Assembly: GCA_002747745.1 (NCBI GenBank)
Contig: PDQG01000003.1
Span: forward strand, 1 to 38,683
Direction: 5' to 3'
Source of the DNA: a bacterium DOLZORAL124_38_8
Lineage (GTDB): Bacteria; Patescibacteriota; Gracilibacteria; UBA4473
Length of the DNA: 38,683 nt
The position numbers and the translations under genes are program-made. Positions 1 to 7,624 of this stretch are shown here, piece by piece. The notes under the pieces are model-generated. The model had not been told where the DNA came from. It saw nothing but the letters and a program-made list of their open reading frames with translations, and did not search any database. Each line of letters starts with the position of its first letter. Within the stretch, counting starts at the first letter, position 1.

Positions 1-1
1 A

Positions 2-475
2 GCTGAGAATGTGCAGAGATTATCGGTGGCAACAGAATATATAAACGCTTTGAAGCGTATGAATGCCAGTGGAGAATCATTTCCGACTTATCTTCCATCA
101 CAAGGAAATCATTCTGTGTGTTTAGGAAAGGTTGGTGTTACGTGTTGGGAAGATGATCCAGGTAGTGTGTACAATGCTGCGGTACAAAAACAATTTGATC
201 GGCATATACAAGGAATGTCGAAAATTAAGCCAGTCACAAAAAGTAATGGATATAAACGGGGTGGTATTTTATATTCATATCCAGCTACAAGGCATCCAGA
301 TTGGATACATCATTCCAAGTTGTTTGGAATGAATCCTGAAAAAACAGCTTTTTTTGACTTTATGATGGATGGGGCTAATGCTGACTGTGATAAATTATCT
401 AATTCATCTTCGGAAGTAAATTATGATGATGGTCGTCTTACGTATTGTCGAATTTATGTAGAAAATACGAATTAA
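2..475 (+). CDS. C-terminal part of a pilin-like protein (truncated by window edge)
   Basis: The frame is open to the left edge (it reads A-E-N before a GTG at 11), so the gene begins outside the window and the GTG is probably not its start. The visible 157 residues begin with a helical stretch (VATEYINALKRMN) followed by 'SFPTYL'. This resembles the alpha-helix-to-loop part of type IV pilins and pseudopilins, where an 'Ala-Leu-x-x-Tyr ... Gly-x-Tyr-Pro' pattern is usual. Four cysteines lie in the C-terminal half (in VCLG, TCWE, ADCDK and TYCR), which could form two disulphides. The N-terminal methylation motif cannot be seen, so the family call is inference. A second, complete pilin-like gene lies at 20331. 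It stops with TAA, and the next gene converges on it 16 bp away. Confidence 0.5.
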   Translation, partial: AENVQRLSVATEYINALKRMNASGESFPTYLPSQGNHSVCLGKVGVTCWEDDPGSVYNAAVQKQFDRHIQGMSKIKPVTKSNGYKRGGILYSYPATRHPDWIHHSKLFGMNPEKTAFFDFMMDGANADCDKLSNSSSEVNYDDGRLTYCRIYVENTN

Positions 476-491
476 TTTTGGTAATCACTGT

Positions 492-1409
492 TTAAAATTT
501 CTCAATCCCTAAACTTTTGGCCAGTGTTTCAGTTTTAGGTGCGTATGGTTTGTGGAGTAAAAAAGTTCGTTTAGGATTTATTAAATGGGCTAAAATCAAA
601 AAATGGAATCGTTGCCCAATAAAGACTTGGCTGTTTTGAAATAAATTGATGGTATCTTGATAGGTTTGTGGAAATACAATCTTTTCGGTTGGTAGGTGGG
701 TGTTTCTTCGAATAACTGGTATATCTATTGCATCAAAGGCCACAAATTGTATTTGGTGTTGCGGGAACCGTTTGGCAATTTGCGTTCGGAGTTTTTCGGC
801 GTTAAAGTTTTTGCTGGCTTGAATTAATATTTGTTTTTGGTTGGTTTTTATTGGTAATAAATTTTGAGTTTGTAAAAATTCGTGGGCGACATCTGGGACA
901 ACCTTTATTTTGTGTTCATATCCAAGGTTGATGAGGTTTTGTTTTGATTGTTCGTCTCGCACACTTACCCTGTGAGCTTGATTAAAACTCCATAAAGCTA
1001 GTTTTTGAACAAAATAATTGTTTAATTTATCTACCCCTTGGGCTTCAAAAATTATTTTTTTGTTGGGGAAAAAATGTTTTAACCAAAACACATTTAGCGT
1101 CCAAATCCAAACAGCCTTGAAATTGTTTTTAAACAATCCGCCGCCAGGGAAAACCATTTTTTTTATTTGTGGCGCAGTGGCTTGATAGATTTTTCGTTGT
1201 TTGGGGGATAAGAAGAAGCGAAATAAACTTTTTATTCCACAGGGAAACGATGGAATGGTCGCAAACCAAGTAGGACTAAAATCGATAGAAGCCTCAGCGT
1301 TGGCCGTGGCAACAATGACTGACTTGTGTTTTTGTAAAGCTGCCTGCAAGATGAGTTCATCACCAATGTTTTTGGCTCCAAAACTTCCGACCAACAAAGT
1401 TTTCTTCAT
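492..1409 (-). CDS. Polysaccharide pyruvyl transferase family protein (CsaB-like)
   Basis: The 305-residue protein begins with a nucleotide-fold strand followed by NIGDE (residues 14-18), the signature of the polysaccharide pyruvyl transferase family. A glycine-rich FPGGG follows near residue 88. A second half-domain contains VSVRDEQS (about 150) and VVPDVAH (about 175). Near the C-terminus GQRFHFLILA (about 265) matches the family's conserved 'R-x-H-x-x-I' segment. Family members transfer pyruvate from PEP to sugars of cell-wall or capsular polysaccharide; CsaB does so for the secondary wall polymer that anchors SLH-domain proteins. The ATG is only 3 bp after the yebC stop, so the two are co-transcribed. 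The exact acceptor cannot be read from sequence. It lies near a Mur-ligase-like gene, which fits a cell-envelope role. Confidence 0.8.
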   Translation of the reverse strand: MKKTLLVGSFGAKNIGDELILQAALQKHKSVIVATANAEASIDFSPTWFATIPSFPCGIKSLFRFFLSPKQRKIYQATAPQIKKMVFPGGGLFKNNFKAVWIWTLNVFWLKHFFPNKKIIFEAQGVDKLNNYFVQKLALWSFNQAHRVSVRDEQSKQNLINLGYEHKIKVVPDVAHEFLQTQNLLPIKTNQKQILIQASKNFNAEKLRTQIAKRFPQHQIQFVAFDAIDIPVIRRNTHLPTEKIVFPQTYQDTINLFQNSQVFIGQRFHFLILAHLINPKRTFLLHKPYAPKTETLAKSLGIEKF

Positions 1410-1412
1410 GGG

Positions 1413-2144
1413 CTAAAAGTTTATGATGTATCCACCGAAAACTTCATCAATATCGTCACAAGTTTCTTCGATTTTTTCGGTAAATTTTTCTAGTTGGTCT
1501 AGTGTGGTTTGGTCTTCAATTTTTACGGGATCTTTCGTTTGGTAGCGGGTTTCGGCTTTTTTTACTTCTACGCCAGCGTCGGTTAAAGCGTCTCGTACGG
1601 CTCCTAAATTATCGAACGTCGTAAATATTTCTGTTTCTTCGTCTTCTCGTTCGAAGTCTTCACCACCAGCGTTGGCCACTATTTCAAATAATTCGTCTTC
1701 GGTGCGGTTTTGTGTTTCGATGAGGATTATTCCAATTTGATCAAATAAGAATTTTACGGAGTTCGGGCTCCCGAGTTTTCCGCCTGATTTTTCGACGGCG
1801 GTTCGTACTTGGGGGAAGGTTCGGTTTACATTGTCGGTCAAACCAGAAATCAAAAAAGGTACTCCGCCTGGGGCATAAGCTTCGTATAATACCTCGGCGT
1901 ATTGTACGCCGTCTTTTCCTTCTCCTCGAAGTTTTTTCAAAATACGTTCAATGTTGTCTTTTGGCACTCCGTCTGATTTGGCATTGGTAATAGCCGTTTT
2001 TAGAGCGGAGTTTGTGTCTGGATTTGGGTCGGTCATTCCAACCACACTCAAAATTTTAGAATGTTTGGTTAAAATCTTTCCTCGTTTGGCATCATTGGCG
2101 GCTTTTCGGTGTTTGATGGTGCTCCATTTATTGTGTCCTGACAT
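1413..2144 (-). CDS. yebC: YebC/PmpR family protein
   Basis: The protein of 243 residues starts with MSGHNKWSTIKHRKAANDAKRG, the near-invariant N-terminus of the YebC/DUF28 family, and has the family's normal length and three-domain layout. VPKDNIERILKK (about 60) and YEAYAPGGVPFL (about 88) are further signatures. YebC proteins were first described as transcriptional regulators; members have more recently been tied to translation of difficult (proline-rich) stretches. That would be relevant here because the giant protein of this window carries long proline-rich segments, but the link is inference. A candidate promoter lies at 2170-2197. The gene precedes the pyruvyl transferase in an operon with a 3-bp gap. 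Confidence 0.95.
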   Translation of the reverse strand: MSGHNKWSTIKHRKAANDAKRGKILTKHSKILSVVGMTDPNPDTNSALKTAITNAKSDGVPKDNIERILKKLRGEGKDGVQYAEVLYEAYAPGGVPFLISGLTDNVNRTFPQVRTAVEKSGGKLGSPNSVKFLFDQIGIILIETQNRTEDELFEIVANAGGEDFEREDEETEIFTTFDNLGAVRDALTDAGVEVKKAETRYQTKDPVKIEDQTTLDQLEKFTEKIEETCDDIDEVFGGYIINF

Positions 2145-2169
2145 AATATGCTTGGTTAAATCGTTTGGT

Positions 2170-2197
2170 AGTATAAAAAAAATTGGATTTGAATCAA
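2170..2197 (-). promoter_or_regulatory. Candidate promoter of yebC
   Basis: On the minus strand, TTGATT (2192-2197) and TATACT (2170-2175) are separated by 16 bp. Transcription would start about 19 nt before the yebC ATG. No clear Shine-Dalgarno site is seen. Confidence 0.45.
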
Positions 2198-2215
2198 CGT
2201 GAAAAGACCAATGTT

Positions 2216-3724
2216 TTACGTAGTGAATATTTGTTTAATGGTTTTTGGAATTTTTCCTTCGATTAATACATGGTCATTTTTTTCTAACGTTTTTTTCAAA
2301 ATTTTTAAAATTTGGATGGTTGTGTTTTGGCGTGGATTGAGGGCAAAGAAATTTGGTCCAATAATTTGTTTTCCCAGTTTTTTGAAATCGTCTTTTAGCC
2401 AATACACTTCGGCATCACATTCTTTTAGGGCTTCGAATATTTGTTGATGCGATGTTTGGGCGTCTGAGCCAAGTTCTAATAATGGCTGACTGACGAAAAT
2501 TCGTCGCCCGTTTGATTTTTGTAAATGTTGAATAGCTGATAGCACGCCTTGGGCATTTGCCGAATACAAATCTTGGTATAAGGTGTATTGTTGTTGGGGA
2601 TGCGTGGTCTTGTTTAAGGCTCGTTTGAGGCTAGGAATAGTGTGTAAATATTGGGCTAGCTTTTTGGCTGGAATGCCTTGTTCTTTGGCACATTCTAATC
2701 CGAGTAGGGCATTTTGGACAAAGAATTTTCCGGGCCATGGCAACACAAAATGTTCTCCGTAGAGCTTGAAGGTGGTGCGATTTTCGTAACTGCGGATTTT
2801 TTCGGCTTTGGCTTGGCTGACGGCAATAGGCGTGGCTTCAATAGTGCTACTGTTGAATATTTCTTCTAGCAAATGATTGTCGGCATTAAAATACACGGTT
2901 TTGTGGGCTCCTTGGGCGAGTTCGAATTTTCCTAATTGTATGTTTCTTTGACTTCCAAATAAATCTAAATGTTGGTTTCCAATGGCGGTTAAAATAGAGA
3001 CATCGGGTTGGAAAAAATCGCATACTTGAGCGAGTTCGCCTCGTTTGTAAGCACCAGTTTCAATAATAACAAATTTTTTCTTTTTGGTGCGAGTGGTAAG
3101 AAATCGTTTGTTTTTTTGTAACATACGAGCAATGGCAATTTCATTATTTTGATTGGCTGGGTTGTATAAGACCGATTCGGCACCAAAGTGTTGGGTGAGT
3201 AAATGTACTAGAATTTCTTTGGTACTTGATTTTCCATAACTTCCACCAATGGCTATTTTTACCAGGTTTGGAGGGGTTCTTTTTAGCAATTTTTTTGTGC
3301 TTTTGAATAATTTTTTTGTTCTAATTTTTACGGGGATTTCCGACAATTTTACACTGACAAAAACTGTGAGCCAAATGAGTCTTTCAAAAATTAATAAGGG
3401 GAAAAAAAGTGGAAAACGTGATTCTTGAAAAAACCAGTATATTCCAGATAAATGTGGGGTTTTTATGAAAAATAAAAACGTATTTAAGAACAAAAATATT
3501 GTACAGATTAAAAGAATCCTAAATGAACGTTTTGGTCTGGGGAAAATTCCTGGAAAAACCCAAATAGAAAAAATTTCCCATCGTCCTTCGACGGTTTTGA
3601 GTCGAGCCTTCATTCGGTCGGTACGGTATTCTCGGAGTTGCCAGTTTTGGAGATGCCAAAAAAATGTCCTGATGGCTAGAACCCCAAGAATAAAGCTAAA
3701 AAAGATTTCAAATATTCCCATCAT
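2216..3724 (-). CDS. Membrane-anchored Mur ligase family protein (MurF-like)
   Basis: The 502-residue protein has hydrophobic segments at about 3-20, 68-88 and 103-122, then a Mur-ligase core. The ATP-binding loop GGSYGKSSTKE lies near residue 158; N-N-E in NQNNEIA and E-T-G-A in IIETGAYKRGE follow. GNQHLDLFGS near residue 243 matches the 'G-x-x-H-L-x-x-F-G-S' block typical of MurF, and the C-terminal half carries the ligase domain (LYQDLYSANAQG, LGSDAQTSHQQIFEAL). MurF joins D-Ala-D-Ala to the UDP-MurNAc-tripeptide. Canonical MurF has no membrane segments and a substrate-binding N-terminal domain that is missing here, so the substrate may differ. Tandem ATGs at 3724 and 3721 are both possible starts; the promoter at 3730-3758 would give a leaderless mRNA. 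Confidence 0.75.
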   Translation of the reverse strand: MMGIFEIFFSFILGVLAIRTFFWHLQNWQLREYRTDRMKARLKTVEGRWEIFSIWVFPGIFPRPKRSFRILLICTIFLFLNTFLFFIKTPHLSGIYWFFQESRFPLFFPLLIFERLIWLTVFVSVKLSEIPVKIRTKKLFKSTKKLLKRTPPNLVKIAIGGSYGKSSTKEILVHLLTQHFGAESVLYNPANQNNEIAIARMLQKNKRFLTTRTKKKKFVIIETGAYKRGELAQVCDFFQPDVSILTAIGNQHLDLFGSQRNIQLGKFELAQGAHKTVYFNADNHLLEEIFNSSTIEATPIAVSQAKAEKIRSYENRTTFKLYGEHFVLPWPGKFFVQNALLGLECAKEQGIPAKKLAQYLHTIPSLKRALNKTTHPQQQYTLYQDLYSANAQGVLSAIQHLQKSNGRRIFVSQPLLELGSDAQTSHQQIFEALKECDAEVYWLKDDFKKLGKQIIGPNFFALNPRQNTTIQILKILKKTLEKNDHVLIEGKIPKTIKQIFTT

Positions 3725-3729
3725 GGGTG

Positions 3730-3758
3730 ATTTTAGTGTGGTTGTCTTTGTTCGTCAA
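3730..3758 (-). promoter_or_regulatory. Promoter of the MurF-like gene (leaderless)
   Basis: Minus-strand TTGACG (3753-3758), 17-bp spacer, TAAAAT (3730-3735). The expected transcription start, near 3723, coincides with the tandem ATGs at 3724 and 3721. Confidence 0.6.
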
Positions 3759-3800
3759 CGAGTTTACGAATAAACGGTCTGGAAGTGAATGTTTTTCTTG

Positions 3801-3833
3801 AAATTGCAAAAATGGTCAACATTTCTGCAATTT
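3801..3833. promoter_or_regulatory. Strong dyad between two divergent promoters
   Basis: AAATTGCA (3801-3808) pairs with TGCAATTT (3826-3833). Inside, AAATG and CATTT pair around a GTCAA loop, giving 13 paired positions with a single mismatch. It sits between the promoter of the MurF-like gene (-35 at 3753) and that of the 1,202-aa gene (-35 at 3858). It could be an operator, a cruciform or a hairpin. No T-tract follows on either strand, so a terminator is unlikely. Confidence 0.45.
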
Positions 3834-3857
3834 TGTGGTTGTTTTTCTTTCTTAAGC

Positions 3858-3886
3858 TTGATTTTTTGCAAATTTTCAGGTATAAT
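3858..3886 (+). promoter_or_regulatory. Promoter of the 1,202-aa protein gene
   Basis: TTGATT (3858-3863), 17-bp spacer, TATAAT (3881-3886): close to the sigma-70 consensus. Transcription would start near 3893. That excludes the upstream in-frame ATG at 3789 and supports ATG 3921 as start. Confidence 0.7.
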
Positions 3887-3920
3887 AACTGGACTAATTT
3901 TAATCAGAACGCGCGCGAGC

Positions 3921-6900
3921 ATGAAATTTTTATCAGCTTTTAATCCATTTTCTGACGACTTCCGAAGAGGAATGTTGTTTGTGGAAGGTGATGATGCGAA
4001 GCAAACGCAAGCGGGAAATGAGGAGCAAAAAGTCGCTTCTGATTTGGAGAAAATTCCGGCCACAAAAGCTGATATTGAAGAAATTAAAAACTTATTGGCA
4101 CAAGAAAAAACATCTGGTTTGTCAGATGATGATAGAAAGCGGTTACGAGAATTACAGCAAAGAGCTCAGACAGCCACAAATAATTTATCAAACGCGGTTG
4201 ATGATATTTTGTCAGGAAAAAAAATAGCGGTGCCAACTGGAAATGAAGTAACGGAAAAAACGGAAACAGCTGAGCAAAAAGAAGGAGAAAAAACGCCTGT
4301 AGAAAAAACCGTAGAAAACACCAATGAGGTGGTGGCAAAAGTCACTGAAGAGAAAAAACCGGAGGCAGAAAAGCCCGAAGATGAAAAGAAAGCTGAAGAA
4401 GCTGACAAGGCGACAGCACAATCAATAAAGGATGATTTAGATAGAGAGCACAATCAGAATCGGGAACATGAATCTGATTTGGCAGGGTATAAAGAGCGGT
4501 ATGCGTTTGCAAAAAATTCACAAGAAAAAATTGATAAAGTAGCGGGACGAATTGAACATGAAGAACCGACACAAAAAACACAGGCTGATTTTGATCGAGA
4601 AGCTGAAGACAGAGAAAATTTGAGTGAAGCCGGGCAATATGAAACAGAAAAATTAAAAGCTTATGACAACTTTTTGAAAGAATTTTTGGATGCAGATACA
4701 AAAAAATTAGCGGCTGAATTGGATAAAGATCGGAAAGAGATATTTGGGACTTTCTTGGAGTTTCAAAACGACTATGAAGCTTTGTCGAAAGAGGAAAATG
4801 TTTTCGTTCGTCGTCTTAATAAACAAGATTTAGAGCGTAAAATTAAAAATTTTATCGATGATTTTCGTCCGAATACGGGGAAACATTGGAAAAAATTACG
4901 GGCTCATCGAGACAAAATTGTGGCGCGTTTGAATCAAGTGTTTGATGAGGATCCGACTTTGAAAGGAAATAAATTTGGGCACAAAAACCGATACGCGCAG
5001 TATTTTGTGACCGAATTAAAGCGAAAAGAAGACGCGTTTGGGAGTATATTACAGAATCTAGAACAGGGAGTGCGTGCGAAAGCGAATTATAACGGAAGTG
5101 AGAATTTTTGGGAAGAAACGAACAAACGAGCCAAAGATTTGGCATCTTTTTATAATTTTAATACGGCTGAGTTAGGTGAAAATGGAGAACCAGAAAGTTT
5201 CTTTCAACGAGATATTAAGTTCTTGAAACAAGATGTACAAGAAACGGTTGATGGAACCGAGTATTTAGAGAGTCAAGGGTTTTGGAAAAATAAGGCTGAG
5301 TTTGAAAAAAACTTAAAAGAAAGCCAAGGGAAATTGCGAGACGGGATTGCGAAACATGAAGCGTTAATACGAAAACTGGAAAAACGGTTAAATAGTAAGT
5401 GGGGAATGTCGGATGAAGCGTTTGCCGATCGTTTTGGAAGTACACGGGAAAAAGTAGCGGCCGAAATAGATAATTTGAAAGAAGGGGTTCGAAAATCGAA
5501 ACATAATTTAGAATTATTGGCGGATCCAAACTTTTACGACGATTGGTTAGACAAATATAATGAGACCGGAAAGTATAATAATAAACATACTCGATCGGAA
5601 GCGATTCGAGATGCGTCGTTCTTTAAAAACTTAATTGCGGAAGATGGATTTTTGGCACAATTGTCCGACCAAAATGAAAAAATAGAAGAATTTTTAAATT
5701 CCGAAAAACAAGTAGCGCCTCCAACGATGGTGTCTTTATATGACATCTATAAAATGTTTGAGGGGTATGTTCAAAAACGAGAAGAAGATTGGGAATCGCG
5801 ATCAAAACTAGCTGTAGCCACTATTGGAGAAAAATTTGCTGATAAAGATTCACCGATACATTCTAAATTTGCCAGAGAAAAGAAAAATCAAGAAGAGGCT
5901 GAAAAAGGAGAACAAGATGAAGTTTTGAAAAATCGGTCAACGGGAGAAATAAAAGAAAAATTCTTATACGAAACGTCGGATATATTTATGTTTTGGGCGG
6001 CGGTGGAAACATTACGTGAACGTTCTGATTTTGTGTGGCGAGACCAGTTTGTGCTTAAAACAATTAATCGTATTTCTGGGTATGATTATTTCAAAAAAAA
6101 TGATTGGAAAAATCTATCAAACGATACATTTCGAAAGAAAATTGAAGACTGGATTCGGGCACGACCAGAGTTAGGAGATGCGAAAGCTAATATGTGGACG
6201 GATGATTACTTTGCCGATGGTATGATTAAAGCTGATGATGATTATGCGGCGGAGGCTGATTTAGCGGTGGCCAATAAAGCACATTTTTTGAAAACGGTTT
6301 CAGAAGCCTTTGAGGATTTTGCGACGGAACCACCTAATGCGGAAAAATTAGCGAAAGTTGATAAAGGATATATTTTATCTTTTATGCGGTTGGCGTTGAA
6401 ACGTCGAAAAATGAACAGCGGTATGGAAGGGGATGATCCGTTGTGGCTTTTGATTCAAGGGTTGGCGATTGGTTTCTTCTCTCCGGCGGATATACAAAAA
6501 ATTGAATCGGAATATAAGGGTGGTTTCCCTCCACTTTCATTTTTGATTGATTCTCGTGGAGCGAAAAAGAATGGTCGATTAGTTGATAAAGATGTTGACA
6601 CTGGTTGGGAAGAGCGTCCTTGGGATATGCAAGATTTCCGTATTTGGGCTCGGGAACTAAATGGTGGAACCATGCCGACGAAGGCTTCTGATTTCTTGAT
6701 GAATACTGAAGATAAAAAACAACGATTTCGAGAATTTTATGTGCATATGTGTGATTCAGTTGAAGTTGATTCGACATTTTATAATTCTTTTGCTCCTAAT
6801 ATTAAGAAGGCTGATTTTGCCGATTTGTCTTTATGGGCTACGAAATTCCGATTGGATAATGCGACAGAAGTATTGCAATCTACCTCTGATGGTACCTTGA

Positions 6901-7529
6901 AAATCCGTTCAGATGGTTGGGAACAATTGTTGAGTGGGTATCCGAAAGCTATTGAAGAGTGTTGGAGGCAATATGTTGCCGAAAAGGAATATTATCAAGG
7001 AAATCCTAAATGGGATGTTTTGCGTGAAAAACGGTTAACTCATTTAGCGGATATGATGCGGGCTGGACTAACTTTTACAGAAACTTTGGTTGGGAATGGG
7101 GTTTTCTCTCTTTCTCGTCCTCAAGCGGTTACCTTGGCGGCGAATGATTTGAAAGATACTTCAAGGCATATGGACTATCGAAGACAAATGCATGGAATTG
7201 TTGACGGTTTTTTTGATTTAACGGATGAAGGTGATGATTATAGGTATGCTTTAAAGCATAAACTTGCAGCGGGTTATCCACCAGAGGCCCCTGATGATGA
7301 AAAAGGGAGAAAAGCGTTTAAGGAAGAAAAAGTACAAGCGAAGATTTTTGATTTAGTGGGGAAAGAGAAGGGGAATAAATTATTTAATATAGACAATGTG
7401 GAAAAGGTTCTGGAAAAAAGGTTTGCTTCTATTCAACCACCAAAACTGAATCTTCTTAATAGTTCAAGTGGTGGTCGTGTAATATCAATGAATCCGTCTC
7501 ATTCTTCAGGAGGTAGAATGGCGGCATAG
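3921..7529 (+). CDS. Large unrecognised protein, highly charged, helical (1,202 aa)
   Basis: I do not recognise a family. The start at 3921 is chosen because a near-consensus promoter lies at 3858-3886; the longer frame from 3789 would begin upstream of it. The product has no signal peptide or membrane segment. Residues about 20-175 are low-complexity and rich in Glu, Lys, Ala and Thr (many EKKPE / AEK / EE runs), probably a disordered or coiled region. From about 180 to 800 it is dominated by long charged helices; the C-terminal third is richer in Trp, Tyr and Phe (for example PWDMQDFRIWARELNGG) and looks globular. The last 25 residues repeat SSGGR twice. The following gene encodes the giant secreted protein in the same direction after 95 bp, so a joint role is possible but unproven. 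Confidence 0.75.
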   Translation: MKFLSAFNPFSDDFRRGMLFVEGDDAKQTQAGNEEQKVASDLEKIPATKADIEEIKNLLAQEKTSGLSDDDRKRLRELQQRAQTATNNLSNAVDDILSGKKIAVPTGNEVTEKTETAEQKEGEKTPVEKTVENTNEVVAKVTEEKKPEAEKPEDEKKAEEADKATAQSIKDDLDREHNQNREHESDLAGYKERYAFAKNSQEKIDKVAGRIEHEEPTQKTQADFDREAEDRENLSEAGQYETEKLKAYDNFLKEFLDADTKKLAAELDKDRKEIFGTFLEFQNDYEALSKEENVFVRRLNKQDLERKIKNFIDDFRPNTGKHWKKLRAHRDKIVARLNQVFDEDPTLKGNKFGHKNRYAQYFVTELKRKEDAFGSILQNLEQGVRAKANYNGSENFWEETNKRAKDLASFYNFNTAELGENGEPESFFQRDIKFLKQDVQETVDGTEYLESQGFWKNKAEFEKNLKESQGKLRDGIAKHEALIRKLEKRLNSKWGMSDEAFADRFGSTREKVAAEIDNLKEGVRKSKHNLELLADPNFYDDWLDKYNETGKYNNKHTRSEAIRDASFFKNLIAEDGFLAQLSDQNEKIEEFLNSEKQVAPPTMVSLYDIYKMFEGYVQKREEDWESRSKLAVATIGEKFADKDSPIHSKFAREKKNQEEAEKGEQDEVLKNRSTGEIKEKFLYETSDIFMFWAAVETLRERSDFVWRDQFVLKTINRISGYDYFKKNDWKNLSNDTFRKKIEDWIRARPELGDAKANMWTDDYFADGMIKADDDYAAEADLAVANKAHFLKTVSEAFEDFATEPPNAEKLAKVDKGYILSFMRLALKRRKMNSGMEGDDPLWLLIQGLAIGFFSPADIQKIESEYKGGFPPLSFLIDSRGAKKNGRLVDKDVDTGWEERPWDMQDFRIWARELNGGTMPTKASDFLMNTEDKKQRFREFYVHMCDSVEVDSTFYNSFAPNIKKADFADLSLWATKFRLDNATEVLQSTSDGTLKIRSDGWEQLLSGYPKAIEECWRQYVAEKEYYQGNPKWDVLREKRLTHLADMMRAGLTFTETLVGNGVFSLSRPQAVTLAANDLKDTSRHMDYRRQMHGIVDGFFDLTDEGDDYRYALKHKLAAGYPPEAPDDEKGRKAFKEEKVQAKIFDLVGKEKGNKLFNIDNVEKVLEKRFASIQPPKLNLLNSSSGGRVISMNPSHSSGGRMAA

Positions 7530-7569
7530 TATAAAAGAATTTTTTGCGGATTTTGTCTGTATATAATTT

Positions 7570-7598
7570 TTGCAATTTTTGACTCGATTTGGCATACT
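7570..7598 (+). promoter_or_regulatory. Candidate promoter of the giant gene
   Basis: TTGCAA (7570-7575), 17-bp spacer, CATACT (7593-7598) with an extended TG at 7590-7591. Transcription would start about 7605, 20 nt before ATG 7625. A further TATAAT at 7562-7567 has no well-placed -35. Confidence 0.45.
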
Positions 7599-7624
7599 GT
7601 TTTTGGTAATTGCCTTGTTTTTTT

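Noticed and set aside
3789..3920. Longer start for the 1,202-aa gene with a hydrophobic N-terminus (MFFLKLQKW..., like a signal peptide)
   Set aside because: A near-consensus promoter at 3858-3886 lies inside this extension, so the extension would not be transcribed from it. The hydrophobic residues come from the dyad and promoter DNA.
7610..7624. TTG 7610 as start of the giant gene
   Set aside because: ATG 7625 is in the same frame, gives a cleaner signal peptide and better spacing from the candidate promoter; the TTG cannot be fully excluded.
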